Positions 1 through 12,050 of a stretch of 64,000 nt of DNA are shown piece after piece; position 1 is the first letter of the stretch, and each line of letters starts with the position of its first letter. Below the pieces are notes generated by a model. The model saw only the letters and a list, made by a program, of their open reading frames with translations. It made no database searches and was not told the DNA's origin. This DNA is from Auriscalpium vulgare (taxonomy: Eukaryota > Basidiomycota > Agaricomycetes > Russulales > Auriscalpiaceae), in the NCBI GenBank assembly GCA_019915015.1, contig JAHBBC010000006.1:930001-994000 (forward strand). Reading direction: 5' to 3'. A program made the position numbers and the translations under genes.

Positions 1-504
1 GCAACAAAGCTGCGTAGTAGTCTCTGATCAAGAATTAGATTGCGTCAAGGTCAGAAGTTTGGAATGATACCCACAGCCACTCGGGCAGTCGAGCAAGCTG
101 CGCCTTCATCTCCCTAATAGCGCGTCCCGTCTGGAGAGTCTCGATTTCCGCGAATTGCGGCACACGCTGTTCCAGCGCACGAGCCAAACGGGAAAGAACT
201 TTGGCACGGTGTGTTGCTGGCGATTGCGACCATGTACCCGACTCAAATGCCGCATGAGCATCTTCAACCGTTTGCTTGACATCCGAAGAGGAAGCAGCAG
301 CAATTCTGTTTGAACACGTCAATCTATGTGGGGCGCTCGGGGAAGCATAGAACCTACGTGCAGAGTTGTTCGCCGGTAGCCGGGTTTTCTACCACAAAGC
401 TACAAAAACAACAAAAACACGAAGCATGAGGGCGAAGTCGAGCCTTGGATCCCAGCCTATTGCGCGTACCGTTCGCGCTCTCCGGAAGCAGAAAAGCGTT
501 CAGA
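1..504 (-). CDS. Aldehyde dehydrogenase, 5' part only (runs off left edge)
   Basis: NAD(P)-dependent oxidation of aldehydes to acids. Exons read on the minus strand at 504..470, 399..358, 305..75 and 23..1; all junctions are GT-AG and phases agree. The assembled protein contains the family's N-terminal signature VVENPATGE, then an amphipathic stretch ending LARALEQR, then IETLQTGRAIREM and LPEWLDYY, as in the N-terminal lobe of fungal ALDHs. The catalytic Cys and Glu would lie outside the window. The first coding exon upstream of 504 was not found, so the start is open. Nothing in the visible part is broken. Family assignment is from recognised motifs. Confidence 0.8.
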
Positions 505-1505
505 CTGCAATACATGAGCAGCAAATGGGCCATAGTGAGTGTGGTGCTGCAAGTCTGGCGGTTAGTCAGAACGTCACGCACATGAGAGGCTAGGGATTGA
601 CCACTTTTCGAGATAAACTAGCAGGATAGCATGCGCGGAATGTCAAACGCATGGAGTCTGACTGACAAGTCTGACTTGAGTCGGAGTGACCTACTTACTG
701 TAAGAACAAAGCTACAGCTAGAGCGCTTATGGCGCTACGCCGCGTCGGTTTCAAACTCAGATGTCGGACCTCCTTGCACCTCCCACAACTCCCACTGAGA
801 GCTCTCAGCTCGTCTAGCAGACTGATCACCGGTACTGGGGCTACTGAAGGTGGGAGGACCGGCGACTAGAGCAGTCAGATAACTACTGCCAGCTCGACAC
901 ACCAGGGTTCCAGCACAGCCTACCGGCACGCTGCACGCTTGCACGCGCACACATGACAATCTGATTGCTTCAATTGCACGCACGGGGCGCGCAGTTGACA
1001 TTCGCCGTCGTGGCGAAGTGCTCTCTCCTTTGTCTCTCCCTACCACACACATCCTCTCTGACACAATGCTTCGACGCCTGTTATCTTGCGTCCACCCTAC
1101 CGCACACGAAACGAGCTCAATCGATCCATCGACAAGCGCGACTATCACAGAGACGGAGGGCACAGAAAGGAAGAAGGGCGCGGAGAAGACGAGGGGCAGT
1201 CGCAGGGCTCGGAACCATCGCTGGCACTGGAAAGGCCCGCCGGTGACGATCTTGAGTACGGACGGTGAGGCGATCGCGACCGAACACGGTGTGGCGCTCG
1301 CCACCACGGGAGGCTTTGCAAAGGCATCTTGCGGCGGGTTGGCGATCGCGAGCCGGGGGCGAGTCGCGAGGGCTAAGGGTGCGGGCGTGGTGTGCGTGAG
1401 GCCCAGCGGTGCGAAGGCGCCTTTGGATGGTCAGAGCACACTTCGACTGATCACTGATACTGGCTGACGCGATCGCGTTCCATACAGATTTCACTCAAAT
1501 ACTAG
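505..1505. other. Interval without a supportable gene
   Basis: GC-rich stretch with overlapping reading frames on both strands, the longest about 190 codons at 735-1307 minus and 149 codons at 1018-1467 plus. Neither has recognisable motifs, a plausible intron set, or a clear start context. It also lies upstream of the ALDH gene and may hold its promoter and first exon. Confidence 0.4.
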
Positions 1506-1584
1506 ATGGACTCCTCCAACGCTCTGGGAAACTCCACTCCCTGGAGTGGAATTGCTGGTGTGCGGGCCCGGCTAACGAGGAAGA

Positions 1585-1842
1585 GTGGATTGCTCGAGCC
1601 ACAGGTTAGGCCACTTTCGCCATGTGTCCGCCAAATTGCTTACCCCCTTCGTAGTGGATGGGAATGTCATTGGACAAGGACAGTCGTGGCATCTGAAGGA
1701 GGCGAAGCTCATCGCTGTTGCTCGAGCGCTCGCAGTGATCACTGCTCGGCGCTCGCGCTCAGCAGTAGTCATCGAAGATCATGAAGGCGTTCAACTATCC
1801 GTCATCGTGACACCTAGTCCTGAAGCAACCACTGGGCTTTAG
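1585..1842 (+). pseudogene. Possible double-stranded-RNA-binding-motif remnant
   Basis: The frame ends in a stretch reading FVVDGNVIGQGQSWHLKEAK followed by LIAVARAL. This resembles the second half of a dsRNA-binding motif: a beta hairpin with a G-x-G turn, then a KEAK...A..AL helix. Small one-domain proteins of this kind are common in Agaricomycetes (general knowledge). The N-terminal half is not convincing in any frame of 1506-1620, there is no ATG at a sensible place, and the C-terminal tail is short. I therefore treat it as a fragment. It could also be a chance resemblance. Confidence 0.3.
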
Positions 1843-2580
1843 TGTATGATCCGTGAGATGAAGCAGTTACTACTTGTCATGTAAGATAATTACTTGGGAA
1901 ACCGCCAAGCGTCGTGCGACGTGACTCAATTATCGCGACTCAAACGACTCAAACGACTTGCGATCGGACACAAATTTGGTCTTGGAGTCTTGCAGTGTCA
2001 ATGGACTCAAAAGGAATTACGCGCCGTTCAGAACTGTCGTCGGCCTTCCACCATCCAGCACCAGTCCACTTCCTCCTTCTAAATACGCGACAGCCAGCGA
2101 GTCGGCGCTCCATGCCCAGAGCATGTCGATGGGACTGCCTGACGCGTCGGCCCGCCCTGACGGCGCAGAAGGCGCCCGGGTCGCCAGCGTTACTAACTCT
2201 GTTCAACTCTGCCATGGTACCGGCAGCTGCGCAATTTTGCAGCCCTTACCATGACCCACAACCTATACGCTAGGCGGTCACGACCACATTCAACGACTTC
2301 TAAGGCCGTGCCTGTGCCAACTGCACTGCAACTCTCCCTATCTCGAGCTGTGCGGGCTATGTGCCGTTCAAAGGCGTCTAGTACTGGCCGCCCATCCTGT
2401 GTGCAGTGCTCCTGACACGTGCTGTCGTGCAACGCATGATAACACGATTACTGACTCGCCCAGAGCAGTGCTCAGCTGGATCGTCGGGCCCCGTCCGACC
2501 TTCGTTCTCTCCTTACGCTCGCCCTCGTCATCGCTCCAGGACAATCCACTCGCTCTGTTCTGACTCTCATCCCTTCCATC
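1843..2580. other. Interval; upstream flank of the 2.6-kb gene copy
   Basis: No supportable coding region. The last 250 bases carry a block related to the flanks just upstream of the two other copies of the same family (10,850-11,055 and the minus strand of 17,461-17,660). Each has an AAAGGCGTCT-like string followed by a GTGT/TGCTGTGCAA-like string. The duplicated units therefore include their promoter region. Confidence 0.45.
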
Positions 2581-3590
2581 ATGTCTGGCGGTATCGGAGA
2601 CATGCAGACCCTCATTGGCCTCGTCCGCAAGATATACCTGGCCGTCGACGAGGTCAAAGGGTCAGCCCGACAATATCAGGCAACGAAGGCAGACTTCGAT
2701 CAATGGACTCGGTTGCTCAAGGATGTCGAAGAGGCCTTATCGACCCTACCGGAGCATGGCGATGCACGCCGAAAGGTTCAGCACGATGTCGACTCGTGTT
2801 ACACCATGTTGGCTACTGCCTATGATGCAATCGGCAAGTAAGATGCCGCTCTCGATGCAGAGCCGATGAATGTTGGGAAATGGAAACGGCTATGGTTTAA
2901 GATAAACTGGCGTGTATTCACGAAGGAGAAGGTGTCGGGCCTGGAGGCTCAACAATCCAAACGGATGATGGGCCTGTTGGTGAGCATCTGCCTCTCTTCA
3001 TTCAGGTGAGTTGTTAGAGCTTCGCTTTGATCGGTTCATATAACGCCTTACAGATCAACTTGGAAGCTTTTGGATAGCATTCCACCCCACCTCGGTTATA
3101 CCTCCGAAAACGCTCTTGTCATAATCGACGGACTCGGGAAACAACTGACGTGGCCCATGGGGGTATGCAAGCCGTGGACGGTAAGTTTCCTATCCTGCCT
3201 GTCGATGTTCTCTCGCTGAGCGCTCGTCATATCCAGCAATTCCAGGCATCGCTGGTAGATCACTTTAAGGACAAATGTGGACAGCACTTTGTTCTACGAG
3301 GCGATTACGACATGTATCGTGACGATGGCAAAGTAGAGGTTCGCGCGGATGAATGGGAGACCGTTGTGGTGTGCGGAATGACGCTCGAGATGACCATGGT
3401 CCTGCGGCAAGGCGTAGAGAAGGACAGAAAGACCTGTCCTCGTTGTGGAGGACACCCCAATCTGATGGCTCAGACCGTCGCGGGATGGCTCGAGTGGTGT
3501 GTTGGTCTGCACTCTCCCGTCGGCTCTGGCTTATGTTTATTCATCTTCGGCAGTGCTCGGTGCGAGAAGCTATTCAAAGTTACGCAACAT
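2581..3590 (+). pseudogene. Helical N-terminal plus ubiquitin-like-domain protein, copy a (nonsense mutation)
   Basis: Starts MSGGIGDMQTLIGL, then a predicted helical region with YQATKADFDQW and LLKDVE. After two introns the pieces read VIIDGLGKQLTWPMGVCKPW, then GDYDMYRDDGK, then CGMTLEMTMVLR and CPRCGG. The order matches Agaricomycete proteins with a helical N-terminal domain (of the type fused to fungal STAND receptors) followed by a ubiquitin-like domain; that family name is recognition, not proof. A TAA at 2839-2841 stands where copies b and c have a TAC codon, so the frame is cut after 86 codons, while downstream exons (about 3056-3180, 3239-3496, 3542-3590) remain open. This is the best preserved of three copies. 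No function is assigned. Confidence 0.6.
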
Positions 3591-4624
3591 AGCGCCAGTT
3601 TGAATCTACTCACTGGTGAGGGTGACTTCACCCAGGTGCTACCTTGTCAAAAATTGAGCGTGGCCGTGCGATAGGTCCCTGGCCTGATCAAGAGGCGGTG
3701 GGCTCCGAAATGAACGTCAACCGCAACGAGCGCGAGGAGTTTGTGCACTTTCGCAGGATAGACGTCCGCGTTCCAGGTCTGCGCGCTCTTATCTGCTAAT
3801 GTGGGATCCACACATATGATGGTTCTGAATCTATAGCGATTGGGCAAAAGCCAACCCAGCTGCTCAATGGCGCCTCGCCGAGCGGACATGGCGCGCTTGC
3901 TGCTCCTGAATATTCCAACGAAGCCAAGGTCCATTTTGAAGAGCCAGCAGTTTTGGAGAAGGCCATCACACCGGATAAGGAGGCACCGCCATCGAGTCAA
4001 CCTTCGCCTCATCGACAGCGCTCAAGCAGTCTCAGCAACTATTCTGCGAAACCTAAGAAGAAAGTGGTCAGGACGTGGTTCCCTCACAGTTCAGGTGGGT
4101 GACTTGCGCGCAGAGTGCGCCCGCAGACCTGTCAGATGTTTACATGTTTGATTGCGGTCGCGATCGACGAATATTCGTCCGCGAACACAATGCTATGCAC
4201 CTTTTCGAACACCGGAGAACTCATGCGCGGCGAGCATCCGACTGGCCGCAGAACGGCAGCGCAAGCAGCAAGCGCACCGCATCCGCAGACAGCCGTTCAT
4301 GCGAACGTGTTGACTCTGAGTTCCCCCCTCTCCGTTCACCAGCGCCAGCGTGCCCTGTAGGTGTCTAGCTACAGCTGATGGATGACTCGGAGTCAGCGCG
4401 CATTCGGGTGTTGCGCGTAAACTTCAATGAAGGAGGAGGCGTGGGGCCGGATAGAGTCCGAGCATACAACGTCGTGAGTACGGCACTTGGCGTCGAAGCC
4501 TGAGCGTCGTTACCAGTGCATGCACAGAGATACCAGTCACCTACAGGCCATACATTCTATACACGATAAATGATGGATAGAAACGCGCCGACCGATGGCT
4601 AAAGCGCGTATAGCAACTTCCTGC
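3591..4624. other. Interval between copy a and the DUF6534-type gene
   Basis: Short overlapping frames only, the longest 121 codons on the minus strand at 3647-4012 with no recognisable motif. I see no repeat, RNA gene or promoter that I can support. Confidence 0.4.
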
Positions 4625-6361
4625 CTAGACGGATGTCGCCATCGCATCGTGTGTCTGTAGGCGGATGATGTAAATCTCAGTGCATGTCCTCGACAACAAG
4701 GAGAGAAAACACATACGTTCATGTTTGTCAGTCGAATGACATCAGACGTGCTTTTGTCCGTCAGGTTGTGGACTTTAAAAGGGTCCGAGATGGCGTCGCT
4801 CCTGGGACCAGCCTCTGAAGGGTGCTTGGAAGAGTGAATCTGGCCTGCGCTGTGCGTGGAGCTCACGGGAAGATTGGGGTAGGATATATGTAGTGAAGAA
4901 CCGTCTGGATCGATGGCGCGAAGAGTCAAGCGATTGTTCAAGGTGACGAGGAGTGTGTTGGAATAGCTGTGGATGCATTCAGCGAGAGCGAATTACTACA
5001 CAGTGGCCGGTCGTCTCACACTTTTGAGATGATGAACGAACTGGAGGCGAGACCAATAAAATTAGGGCATCCTCAACTGCTTCGTATAAGAAACTTACGG
5101 GATGCAGAAATACGAGTGCGCCTATCAGACCAGCGTGCGATCAGCTACGATGTGCGCGGATGAAGCATCGAGGATACTCACTGGAACAGCAGCGTATAGG
5201 ATGAGAGCAATAACAGCCACGCTTGCTGCGGGAACGTCTATGCTTATTCGACAATAATTACAGGGATTTTGGCTGCTCACCAGACGCGATGTTCGTTTCG
5301 ATAGTGAGGCGCACAATTCGAGAAAGCATTCGACGTGAGTGAGGAAATTCGTTTCGAGCACGAACAAGCTAAGATGCACGAGCGATGAGAGGAGGCCAGA
5401 TAGTGACTCAGGCCGTGTCGGACTCACCAAGATAGTCATCGAAGTTGCAATCATGAGATCCGCCACCGCATCTCCCAGGAGCCAGAGCTATAACCTCTGT
5501 GGTCAGGCAGGGCTATTATGAAGTCGAATTGTGTCCCATACATAGACCAGTATTTGAGTTCTCTTTTCGTGGGTGGCCTCACCACCGGGGTGAAGATAGC
5601 CCTTCGCGCAGCTCAGCACTGGGTGCAAAATAGTACTTGGGAAAGTTGCATACCTGTATTCCAGACCCCATACCACCGATTGCTTGCAGCAGCGAGATCT
5701 GCGGACTTCGATTGAGCGGAACAAAGCGCCCACCGTAGAAGTAAGACCCCACCAGCGAGATTAAGATCGTGAGCCACCAAAGGGACTTGTTCAACGTCGA
5801 GATACGATGGCAGAAAAACACCTGGATAATGAAGGAAACGATGCCGCTGATGAAAGCAACATCCATGGCAGAGGATTTTGGTTTCATGATGTCCTCGAGG
5901 CTCCCCCATCCCGAACCAAACCAATGGTACATATCGACGCCATTGAGAGCAGTTTGGATGGTCTCGATGGCGAATATTCCATAAACTGGGCGGGCGTCTC
6001 AGCGCAAAGCCCATCCAGTGCGACGGGTGCACACTTACCAAGGACCTTGAGAAATTTTCGGTCGTCGGGGAACGATAGATTATACACATCTGATAACTAT
6101 CGGTTAACGGTGCGTCCTCGAAACAAGTGCTTGACAGTACGCACAGACTTGAAGAACCAAAGCACCGTAAAGGCACCAATTTCCCAGCGATCCGAAAAGC
6201 TAGCGACGTAATTAGCAAGAGATGCATAAGCAGGGTGGTGTGACGCACGATAGGAGAAGTTCTGATTCCAGATTTCTGTTCAGGTGCGGAGAAGCGAAGT
6301 CGAGCGAAGGGACATACATTGGGGCCATGTTTACCATGGGCGGCGTAGGAGAGCCCGACAT
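4625..6361 (-). CDS. DUF6534-type multi-pass membrane protein
   Basis: Several minus-strand exons give the layout of the large Agaricomycete seven-helix family annotated as DUF6534. In order: LFGSLGNWCLYGALVLQ (helix 1), FPDDRKFLKVL, a helix with ETIQTALNGVDMYHWF, VAFISGIVSFIIQVFFCHR, LWWLTILISLVGSYF, then DLMIATSMTIL, RMLSRIVRLTIETN, AVIALILYAAVP and YSNTLLVTLNNR. A Ser-rich cytoplasmic tail ends at a stop at 4625-4627 after a last short exon. The N-terminus is modelled from ATG 6361 (MSGSPTPP), but the junction between that exon and the first helix could not be brought into phase, so exon 1 is uncertain. Acts in a membrane; ligand and function are unknown for the family. A second member lies at 21.4-23.5 kb. 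Confidence 0.7.
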
Positions 6362-6787
6362 CGGGCCTGACGGTTCAATCAAGCTTGCTGTGGTGCGTAG
6401 CTTTCGAGTCCTAGGTTCAGGCTTCTTCAGGCTTCAAGGGTCTGCGGCTTTATGCCGTTGTGTCTGCGATCTATCTGCGCGTTCCTGTAGTGGCTATTTC
6501 AGAGATCAGAATAACGGCGCCAGCATCAAGCAACGGGCGCATGGAGTTGATATTGCGGCGGGCGACAGATAGGAAATAGCGTTCAGCAGGGGCTACAGTG
6601 AACGTTCCGGCTGCCAGAAGCTGTTGCGGGCGCAAAAGAAGAGACGTTTTGGACAAAATCCAGTGATAGCGTTTCACTGTGTGTCTCAAAGCGTGAACCA
6701 CTCACAACCTGCAGTAAGCTACGGCAGTGCCGCCTCAGGCACCATGCGATTAAGAGAGTATATACCCAGTGAAACAAGGAACGGTAA

Positions 6788-6863
6788 GGAAGACTGATGT
6801 CGGTGAGGAAGACTGATGTCGGTGAGGAGGACTGATGTCGGTGAGGAGGACTGATGTCGGCGA
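6788..6863. repeat. 19-bp tandem repeat, four units
   Basis: Four head-to-tail units of 19 bp (6788-6806, 6807-6825, 6826-6844, 6845-6863) of the type GGAAGACTGATGTCGGTGA. Units 1 and 2 are identical; unit 3 differs from them by one substitution and unit 4 by two. A related half unit lies at about 6890-6905. The unit length is not a multiple of three and no gene spans it. Confidence 0.85.
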
Positions 6864-8080
6864 GCAAAGTGTTCGTTGAAACAAGGAGAAGACTCGTGTC
6901 GGTGAGCAAAATAGTCGTTGATTCGGTTGAAACTACGAGAAAAAGTGTATAGAGTCTGAGGGCGAACGGCTGCGAGCGCTCTGAACAAGATCCGAAACAG
7001 GGGACGGGAAGGACGGGGCCAAAGCGGGTGCCAACGGACATGGAGACGCGGCACGACCACCGACGCTACGGCGACATAGCTCGCTGACGACTCCCTCAAT
7101 CGCACAGGCGACGACGAGCGGGTGATATTCATCTCCTCCAAGGACACTCTGCTTCCTGAGTCTCCCCATCACCGATGGAAATCCTTGCCACGAAGACACG
7201 ACCCTCGCGCACAGCGGACCATTCGCTCCAAATCCCATCGTCGAGACAGCCAATCCGGACGAAGACCCTATGCGCGATTACAATGGAAGGACAGAAGAGA
7301 CCGACGCGTAAATAAATGCGGTGGACCACACGTCACTGTCGAATATCACACAGAGGGGTTACGGTCAATCCGTTGATTGAGGTATTTACCACGGCTCACA
7401 TCCTCCTCATCCCGCACTATCTCCCCATCTCATCCACAGCTGATCTCGCCTAGACCCGACGCGACCCCCAGCCAATCCCTTAGTGGCGGAACGACTGTCT
7501 TCCGCGCAAGGTCGGCAACGGAGACTAAGCCAACCCCACCGCCGCCATCCCAGTCACCTTCCGTACACGCTGGCGACCCGCAGCACCACTATCCCTCCCT
7601 GCCCTCGACGCTCGCGGGCTCTTGTAGCGCACCGGCGACTAGCGTTCTCAAAGCACTAGCGATGGCGCATATTCCGCGAGGCGCTCGAGGACGTGCCGCC
7701 CGCCCACCGTCCCCGCCGGCCGGTACGCGCGGTCGCTCGTCGGGTTGCTGTCGCTCGCACTCGCCTGCGGGAAAGGCGGAGATCGACGCGGCGCGCTGGA
7801 CGCTGTGGCAGATCTTCCCGGGCGTGGACCTGGAGATCGTCGACTGGAGGCTAAAGCGCCCGCTCAGTTTTCAAGTTTCAACGGCTAACCTGGCATCTCC
7901 TGATGCGCCATGTTGTTCGACGTTACATCGGAAGGGCGTTGGGATCGTCCCGTCCATGGCCCGCGCACCGTGTTCATAAGGTGGACTAATGATGTGTTGT
8001 TGTTGTGAATATCGCAGACTATCCGTACGGAGATTATAGAGAAGATAATTCGTCGGCTGGCGAGGAGAGGCTGTATTTAC
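6864..8080. other. Interval with one unassigned open frame
   Basis: A plus-strand frame of 200 codons at 7377-7979 begins without a good start context. It is Ser/Pro/Arg-rich and includes ARWTLWQIFPGVDLEIVDW, which looks protein-like but which I do not recognise. It may be an exon of a decayed gene. The rest shows no supportable features. The 3' flank of the first P450 occupies the right end. Confidence 0.3.
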
Positions 8081-10302
8081 TTAAATAGGATTGACTTCCT
8101 TGTCCCCAAGTCCAGGAGCCTCCGCCACCGCCCCAATGAGTTCTTCGGCCATTGCGCTTCGTGGCGAGATTGAGCATTTGAATGGTTGCGGTTGGCTAGG
8201 TGCGAGTCAACGAATGTAGCAAGACGATTCGCGACTTGGATGGGCTTACGCTATGGCTTGGCCCACGTTCACGTTGTTGTCAATGGCTGCTTGCTCCGAG
8301 CTGCTCTTCGGCCTGCCAACAGAGAACGTCGACAACACCATAGCCGCGGTAAGGAAAATCGTCGACTCTGCTAGGAACCGGCCAGGACATATTCTGCGCC
8401 ATGCTGTAAATTTGTTCTCATCGCGTAGAGTATCGCGAAAACCTTACCTCTTGCCAAAGCCAAATATCGCGTTGAGACGTGGGTCATCCTTGAATTGACC
8501 TTCCGCCGTCAGAAAGCGCTCTGGGTTGAACGTCTCGGGGTCTGGGTAGACCGTTGGGTCGCGGAACATAGCCCTGCATTGACCGATTAGATTGTATTAG
8601 TCGACGTGACTTAGGAGACGGCCATGTACCATGCATTGGCAACAATCAGAGAGCCTTGAAAACTCGTATTATGATGGATAAGTGAGTGTGTCAACTTGAG
8701 CGCACACCTTTCGGGATAAAATATCCTTCGTATACATCGTCTTCAATGGAGGTATGTGGAACACCTGACAAAGTGCGCGAGTCTGCTGGCAGTCACAATC
8801 GACGTCTCATCGACGCACCTAACGGTGTGACCATTCTCCAGCGCAAGACCTCTTTGCACAGAGCATTGACGTAGGGTACGTTGGGACGATCCTCGAAAGT
8901 GGGCAGCCTCGTTCTCCCGGTGACAGCGTCGAGTTCTGCTTGAGCTCGTTCTTGAATGGCCGGGTATCGAGCAAGCATTAAGAAGAAGGCAAGCAAAGAG
9001 CCGCTGGTCTGACAAGAAATTGAGCCTGCCAGAGGACGTCTGAAACAACGCAGGTCGCCTTACAGTATCGGAACCAGCTATTGGCCAGGTGTTAGCGCAT
9101 TGCTTTGAGCATGTCTTATCGCCTTATTCACCTAGGTAAAGAGAGCCCAAAGCTTCGACAACGGCTCTTTCTTCTTCATCCGAGTCCGATTCTCGTTCCC
9201 GGAGCTCGTGGAGACCTATACACTCAGGCGCGGTACCCTGTGCCTAAAGTCGCGTCAGTGTTTTGTATCGAGGCGGGTAATAGAGTCACCGTTGACATAC
9301 CGCCGCCTCCTTGAATGTGTTCCATGGTTCATTTATGCTAGCTTCCGCCAGTTCGTGACCGCGACGTGCAAGACTCTTAAAGCCCATCCCTGGCAACCAT
9401 TCGGGAAGATGTCGAACTACAAGCACGTTCTCAATCGATGTCAAGACAATACAGGCCAATGGTGGGCTCACGGAAGGGGAACATGTTGACAGGGACGGCG
9501 TTTGGTAGGGCAGTAGTCGTGATTAAGTGTACGGCCTTTTGGACTGTCGTCAGATTCCAGTCGTCACTTCCCTTGACGTCGATTCCATAAGCAACGGCTA
9601 TGAGGAGCGATCCTTGTAGACTGCGATTGTGATCAGCGGGACGAACGGGGGCGAGGGCGAGGCACGAAACTATGCAATGTGATGTGCAAAGTTCTCCGGG
9701 TCTTGCAAGAGGTGGTTGAGAAATGTATGCACTTTCGCTGTTTGCGCGGGACGGTAATTGACAATGGCACTAGGCCGCATGCCTCGTTCGAGAGAGCGTC
9801 GTGCAAGACGCCATTGTTCGCCAAACCGAGCCAGGGAGGTGATCCACTGCCATCCAGCTCTGTTTTGCTAGTCAGGAAGGGCTGAAGCACATAATGTTCA
9901 ATGCAGTTGCTTACAACTCATAGAAAGGAATTGGAAGCCTATCAGAATATTTGTTGCTGCGTTTGTCGAGGAGATCGTATGCTATCTTGGGCGATTGAAC
10001 AACTACGATGAGCTGGCCAAAGACGTTCAACGAGAAAATGTCCCCTATGTACTTATCAGCGTAATTCGTTCTGGATGAACTTCACAGTGCTTACCGTATC
10101 GCTTCCCTAAATCCGTCCATGCTACCCATGAGTTCTCCAAGGGAATGTCAAAGAGATTGCCCATGAAAGGCAACCCCTTCGGACCAGGAGGATACGGAAG
10201 GCCGCCTCTCTTGCGGCGATCATGGAAAGCATTCAAGACATAAGCGAATATGATGACAGCCACCAGATCCAGAGCCGTCCAGCCAGAGAGCGAAAAAGCC
10301 AT
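8081..10302 (-). CDS. Cytochrome P450 monooxygenase, copy 1 (intact, 524 aa)
   Basis: Membrane-anchored haem monooxygenase. Thirteen exons: 10302..10095, 10044..9915, 9859..9671, 9620..9472, 9416..9301, 9243..9132, 9077..9064, 9008..8819, 8764..8708, 8654..8630, 8573..8448, 8393..8250, 8195..8081; phases agree throughout. An N-terminal hydrophobic anchor (residues 3-22) is followed by the proline hinge LPYPPGPKGLP. The I-helix motif is AGSDT (complete), the K-helix has the E-x-x-R pair in KEVLRWR, and the haem loop is FGFGKRICPGRF with the cysteine ligand, its codons split by an intron between K and R. Resembles the fungal group annotated as O-methylsterigmatocystin oxidoreductase-like; substrate unknown. 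Its closest relatives here are copies 2-4 at 31-40 kb, which share the exon layout. Confidence 0.93.
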
Positions 10303-11055
10303 GGCAGAGTACTGTGGATGTTTGAGGAAGAGCGTCGTCGTGGGATAGTTGTCACGGTAGCACTATGTAGCTAGGGCCTAGTAGGCGGCGATAGCTGGCG
10401 AAGCTGTGAAATCGATTTGGCGAGTTGGAGCGCCGCGCCGCTCGTCAGACACCGACGCCTTCGCGAGCGCTGGCCGGCGGCCTCGAGGTTCCGGCCTCGA
10501 GGTTCTATGTAGGAACTTCGAGCCGCCTCGGTCCGGCCGACCGTGCGACCCGCTCACCCAACGACAATCCAATGATTCAGATACGAGGCCTCTAATGAAC
10601 GTGAACACACTGTGGGGATATTCATTGGCTTGTGGGAGGTGCGAGGATCCGGAAGAGGCGTGCCGGCAGAAGCCGACGATGCAGCGCGGGCGGTCAACTT
10701 GCACTAAACTTGCATTGCAGTTGCACAAACACTCCATGCAGACCGCCGCCCCGGTCGCGCGACTCAGTTCTCTATGGCATGCTGACAATCTATGCCTGAC
10801 CAGAAGTTGTCTTATGTCTATAGCGCGCTCGGCAACTACGTGACTGACCTGCTACGCCTGCCTTCGAAAGGCGTCTGGTGATCCTGTGTACATGCTGCAC
10901 ACACGTGTTGCTGTGCAATCCCCACATACAGATCGGCCTCTTCGTCCTGGCCCTTCGCCCTTCGCCCCTCAAGACTTGACGCTCTGGCTCGTCGCCCGCC
11001 CGTACACGCTCGACTCCAGGAACTTCTGTCCGCTCTCTTCTCATCACCCCTCATC
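10303..11055. other. Interval between P450 copy 1 and gene copy b
   Basis: Presumed shared 5' flank, since the P450 is transcribed leftward and copy b rightward. A 136-145 codon frame exists on each strand at 10,378-10,843 without recognisable motifs. The last 200 bases carry the promoter block shared with copies a and c. Confidence 0.4.
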
Positions 11056-12050
11056 ATGTCTGTGGGCATCGGAGACCTTAAAACCCTCTTCGAAGTCGGA
11101 TACAATTTCTACGTCGCCGTCGACGAGGTCCAGGGCTCTACCGCACAGTACCAGGCAACGAAATCCGATATCGACCAATGGACCGCGTTTCTCAAGGACG
11201 TGGAAGGCACATTGGCCTTACCGCAGGCCGACGAAGTGCGTCAGAAGATTCGGCGCGATGTCGATTCGTGCTACGCGATGTTGGACGCTGTCCGCGGCAT
11301 GATTAGCAAGTACGATTCCGGCCTTGGCAGCGACCAGTCAGAGAAACCTGGATCGTTAAGACGTCTGTATCTGAAGCTGCACTGGCGGGTCGCCTCCAAA
11401 AAGAAGATCGCCGTTCTTGAGGCTCAACTCTAATACTCAAAAACGGTTGAGGAGTATTCCACCTCGACAGGGTTGTACCTCCGACAACGCCGTCATCATC
11501 ATCGACGCACTCGGGAAGCGCTTGACATGGCCTATGGCGGTATGCAAGGCATGGGAGGTCAGTGTTGTTCTCTCTCTCGGCGTGTTGTTCTCTCTCTCGG
11601 CGTGTTGTTCTCTCTCTCGGCGTGTTGTTCTCTCTCTCGGCGTCCCTTTGATATTTACAAAGTTTGTGAGCCTCCAGCAATTTCAAGGGTCGCTCGAACA
11701 TCACTTCAAGGACGGGTGTGGACAAACACTCGTTATGCAAGGCTACTGACAGTACTTGCTTGCCTCGTCACTGGCTCAGTTGAAGCCTGGTCACCAGTCT
11801 AATGCAAGGCGTTCCCAGGAGCAAATGGGATACCACCGTTACGTGTGGAATGACTATAGAGATGACCATGCTCGTGTGGCCAGCTGATGAAAAGGACAGA
11901 GAATATTGTCCTCGCTGCGGCGGCCGACCTGATCTAAGCGCGCATACGGTGATTGGATGGCTCGAGTGGTGAGTTGGTGTGCACTCTCTCGTCGACTATA
12001 GTTTATGTCCGCAAGTTCTCAGTGCGAGAAGCTGTTCAAGGTAACACACC
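11056..12050 (+). pseudogene. Helical N-terminal plus ubiquitin-like-domain protein, copy b (decayed)
   Basis: Starts MSVGIGDLKTLFEVG and continues with YQATKSDIDQW, FLKDVEGTLALP, RRLYLKLHWRVASKKK, then stops at a TAA at 11431-11433 where copy a has a sense codon and an intron. Downstream, VIIIDALGKRLTWPM, CGMTIEMTMLVW and CPRCGG survive. The GDYDMYRDDG segment is replaced by a divergent stretch with a TGA at 11747-11749. The intron before that segment has been expanded by a 20-bp minisatellite. The final exon after 11,990 retains SQCEKLFKVT. Three independent lesions make it a pseudogene, although the first 125 codons are a continuous frame that could still be translated. Confidence 0.6.
11562..11641. 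repeat. 20-bp minisatellite, four identical units inside an intron
   Basis: Four perfect head-to-tail copies of a 20-bp unit (GTGTTGTTCTCTCTCTCGGC). The array begins within a few bases of the predicted donor of the intron in copy b. Copies a and c have no such array at the matching intron. Perfect identity indicates recent expansion. Confidence 0.9.
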
